Shown here: in pieces, positions 6,613 to 8,022 of the stretch
How the letters are laid out: every line of letters starts with the position of its first letter
Numbering within the stretch: the first letter of the stretch is position 1
Assembly (NCBI GenBank): GCA_027451645.1
Contig: DAIDIX010000073.1
Location: 1-8,022 of the forward strand
DNA length: 8,022 nucleotides
From: Candidatus Dormiibacterota bacterium
GTDB lineage: Bacteria > Chloroflexota > Dormibacteria > Aeolococcales > Aeolococcaceae
Direction: 5' to 3'
Notes under the pieces: model-generated
Told to the model about the DNA's origin: nothing
What the model saw: the letters and a program-made list of their open reading frames with translations, nothing else
The model's database searches: none
Program-made: the position numbers and the translations under genes

Positions 6613-7312
6613 AATGCTTCTTCACTGACGATGTGATGCAGGCTTCGAGCTCACGGACGCCTGCTGCTGCGCCATCAGGGTGGTGAAAGACGGATGTGCC
6701 TGCAACAAGGGTTGTTGCGCCAGCAGCAACAGCATCAGCTGCTGTGGCTGCAGTGATGCCGCCATCGACTTCGATATCTGTAGTGCGTGAGCAGTCAGTG
6801 AAGTGCTGTCGCAGCCGTTCAATTTTCCTGAGCATGGAGTGGATAAACTGCTGTCCACCAAATCCGGGATTCACTGTCATGACGAGTGCACAGTCGAGAA
6901 GCTCTGTCACCTCGAAGAGGGCTGTCACGGGAGTTCCGGGATTGACTGCTGCTCCAGCAGCGCAGCCGAGTTCCCGTATGGTCTGCAGCGTACGGTGGAG
7001 ATGGGGGGAAGCTTCAGCATGGACAGTGAGTCCAGCTGCTCCACACGCTGCAAACCGCTCAAGATGACGCTCCGGCTCAACAATCATGAGATGGAGTTCA
7101 AGTGGCAGTGCAGTGAGTGCATGGAGTCGCCTGACTGTATCGAACCCGAAGGTGATGTTCGGTACGAACCGCCCATCCATGATGTCGACATGGAGTCGCT
7201 TCGCACTGCTTCCCTCAAGTGATGCAACTGCAGATCCGAGATCGCATGGATCTGCAGCAAGAATGCTGGGTGCGATGACGATGGAAGCTGCGTCACATGG
7301 AGAGTTGTGCAT
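6608..7312 (-). CDS. rpe: Ribulose-phosphate 3-epimerase
   Basis: A 234-aa TIM-barrel enzyme interconverting ribulose 5-phosphate and xylulose 5-phosphate in the pentose phosphate pathway; usual family length is about 220. Visible motifs: IAPSILAAD at 13-21; HVDIMDGRFVPNITFG at 41-56, with metal ligands H41 and D43; ELHLMI at 72-77, with H74; MTVNPGFGGQQF at 145-156, the mobile loop; EVDGGI at 181-186, with D183 as the second catalytic acid; and a phosphate-binding end VAGTSVF at 203-209. All four metal/catalytic residues are present. The start was set at the ATG at 7312, preceded by GGAG (complement of 7321-7324) at 8 nt. A TTG at 7345 would add 11 non-homologous residues. It lies 65 bp downstream of, and probably co-transcribed with, the membrane protein gene, and is convergent with the metallopeptidase operon. 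The related hexulose-phosphate 3-epimerases are a less likely alternative. Confidence 0.95.
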   Translation of the reverse strand: MHNSPCDAASIVIAPSILAADPCDLGSAVASLEGSSAKRLHVDIMDGRFVPNITFGFDTVRRLHALTALPLELHLMIVEPERHLERFAACGAAGLTVHAEASPHLHRTLQTIRELGCAAGAAVNPGTPVTALFEVTELLDCALVMTVNPGFGGQQFIHSMLRKIERLRQHFTDCSRTTDIEVDGGITAATAADAVAAGATTLVAGTSVFHHPDGAAAGVRELEACITSSVKKHS

Positions 7313-7340
7313 TGCCACGTCTCCATGATTGCACAGGAGA

Positions 7341-7352
7341 AGCAAGCTTGCT
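7341..7352. repeat. 12-bp perfect palindrome AGCAAGCTTGCT
   Basis: A perfect inverted repeat without a spacer in the 65-bp gap between the membrane-protein gene and rpe, about 29-40 bp upstream of the rpe ATG. Its position would suit a dimeric regulator's operator or a weak RNA hairpin. There is no other evidence for function. Confidence 0.3.
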
Positions 7353-7377
7353 CATCAGCGACAGTGCTGTGAAACTC

Positions 7378-7866
7378 CTACGAGATGCCCCGGTCCTCGG
7401 ATCCGCCTGGGATGATGAGGCCACTCGGTGTCCGTGCTGGAAGGCTGGATGCAGTTCGTGCAGCAGTCCTGCGCTGTGGCGTCGATGACTGTGGAGCTTG
7501 CCTGGTTCTTGCTGTCTGCTGGCGTGGACGAGGTGCTGGTGCCGGACGTGAAGGAGCAGTGGGCTGTGGAGCTTCCTGCTGGCGTACCTGTGGTCCTCCA
7601 ACATCTGGTCCATCATCGTAGTGATGGTAGTGGTGAACTTCCTGAGCTGAAGTCTGCTGTGCTTGATTTTGACGTGAGGCGTCTTCGAGCTTCCGCACTG
7701 CCCACGAATATGTCTTCTTCGCAAGTGGTCCAAGCACAACAGCAGAGAACGGGAATGAAAGGAGCGGTCCTGCAGCTGCCATTGGGCCTATGCCAACCAC
7801 AAATACCAGGGCATATGCCCATGACGGATAGCCGCCAGATACCCATTTTGCAAAGCGCTGTCGCAT
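7378..7866 (-). CDS. Small membrane protein with disordered Pro/Arg/Gln-rich tail, unidentified
   Basis: A 162-aa protein. Residues 1-12 are basic (RQRFAKW). A hydrophobic segment at about 15-33 (SWAYALVFVVGIGPMAAAG) and a second at about 34-49 (PLLSFPFSAVVLGPLA) suggest two membrane spans or a re-entrant hairpin, followed by the positive KKTYSWAVRK. A histidine/tyrosine cluster, HHYHHYDD, sits at 78-85. From about 92 to 148 the chain is low-complexity Pro, Arg, Gln, Ala and Thr, probably disordered, ending in SGLIIPGGSEDRGIS. I do not recognise a family. The start at 7866 follows GGGGGG (complement of 7875-7880) by 8 nt. The tail's composition could raise suspicion of a chance frame, but the hydrophobic N-terminus, start signals and close spacing to rpe support a real gene. 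A pairing with rpe suggests shared transcription only, not shared function. Confidence 0.72.
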   Translation of the reverse strand: MRQRFAKWVSGGYPSWAYALVFVVGIGPMAAAGPLLSFPFSAVVLGPLAKKTYSWAVRKLEDASRQNQAQQTSAQEVHHYHHYDDGPDVGGPQVRQQEAPQPTAPSRPAPAPRPRQQTARTRQAPQSSTPQRRTAARTASSLPARTPSGLIIPGGSEDRGIS

Positions 7867-7927
7867 TGTCGTTTCCCCCCGACTCCCAGTGTGACTTCAT
7901 CGTGTGGATGGGCACACGTCTTTCATC

Positions 7928-7933
7928 ATCATA
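7928..7933 (-). promoter_or_regulatory. Possible -10 element (TATGAT) for the membrane protein-rpe operon
   Basis: On the minus strand TATGAT matches TATAAT at 5 of 6 positions, about 62 nt before the ATG at 7866. I could not find a good -35 at 16-18 bp, so this is weak. The 156-bp spacer 7867-8022 otherwise shows no clear RNA gene or repeat. Confidence 0.25.
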
Positions 7934-8001
7934 CGGAATTGGGGAAAGACACTGCGGGGACAATGTGCGCGTGAATGTGGGTGAAGAAGCAGGCTGTCCC
8001 G

Positions 8002-8022
8002 ATGCCGAATCCAGCGGACCTA
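8002..8022 (+). CDS. Possible first codons of a + strand gene cut by the window edge
   Basis: ATG at 8002 opens MPNPADL up to the window end, preceded by a purine-rich stretch GAAGAAGCAGG ending 8 nt upstream. A GTG at 7971 in a different frame (VNVGEEAGCPD...) with GGGGA about 10 nt upstream is an alternative. Either would be divergent from the membrane protein gene. Seven codons are too few for an identification, and this may be noncoding. Confidence 0.2.

Noticed and set aside
7313..7345. TTG start at 7345 for rpe
   Set aside because: The 11 extra residues are not part of the epimerase fold, and the ATG at 7312 has a GGAG at 8 nt.
1..8022. CRISPR arrays, tRNA/rRNA genes, insertion sequences or integrase/attachment sites
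   Set aside because: No regularly spaced repeats, tRNA-like cloverleaf, transposase or terminal inverted repeats were seen; nearly all bases belong to protein genes.

Overview
The window reads as bacterial chromosome from a compact, moderately GC-rich genome (mid-50s % by eye). Genes use ATG or GTG starts with Shine-Dalgarno sites, intergenic gaps are very short, and same-strand genes overlap by ATGA. I cannot place the organism at phylum level. The cystathionine beta-synthase resembles the actinobacterial (mycobacterial) type with a C-terminal CBS-domain pair. The tetranucleotide TGCA and the alanine codon GCA are strikingly frequent throughout, which suggests the whole window shares one genomic background and shows no sign of recent import.

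Layout, left to right: (1) the last 42 codons of an unidentified + strand gene, ending at 131. (2) A minus-strand two-gene operon, cbs (2682-1297) followed by a cystathionine gamma-lyase/synthase-type gene (1300-128). Together they encode the two PLP enzymes of reverse transsulfuration (homocysteine + serine to cystathionine to cysteine). (3) A 108-bp divergent intergenic region with a plausible + strand promoter and a perfect AGGAGG site. (4) A + strand three-gene operon (2791-6601): a 604-aa protein, a 66-aa protein and a 600-aa protein, joined by two ATGA overlaps. The two large proteins are diverged paralogues. Each has an HExxH motif followed exactly 26 residues after its last His by the first Glu of EGLTE, the pattern of gluzincin-type zinc metallopeptidases. 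(5) A minus-strand pair, an unidentified small membrane protein with a long Pro/Arg/Gln-rich tail (7866-7378) and ribulose-phosphate 3-epimerase (7312-6608). (6) A right-edge spacer that may carry the first codons of another + strand gene.

The PLP and epimerase genes are ordinary metabolism. The part that deserves attention is the metallopeptidase-like paralogue pair with a small helical protein encoded between them. I recognise the catalytic signature but not the family, and the N-terminal halves match nothing I can name. No signal peptides or transmembrane segments are visible in these three proteins, so they probably act in the cytoplasm. Their substrate and role are unknown.
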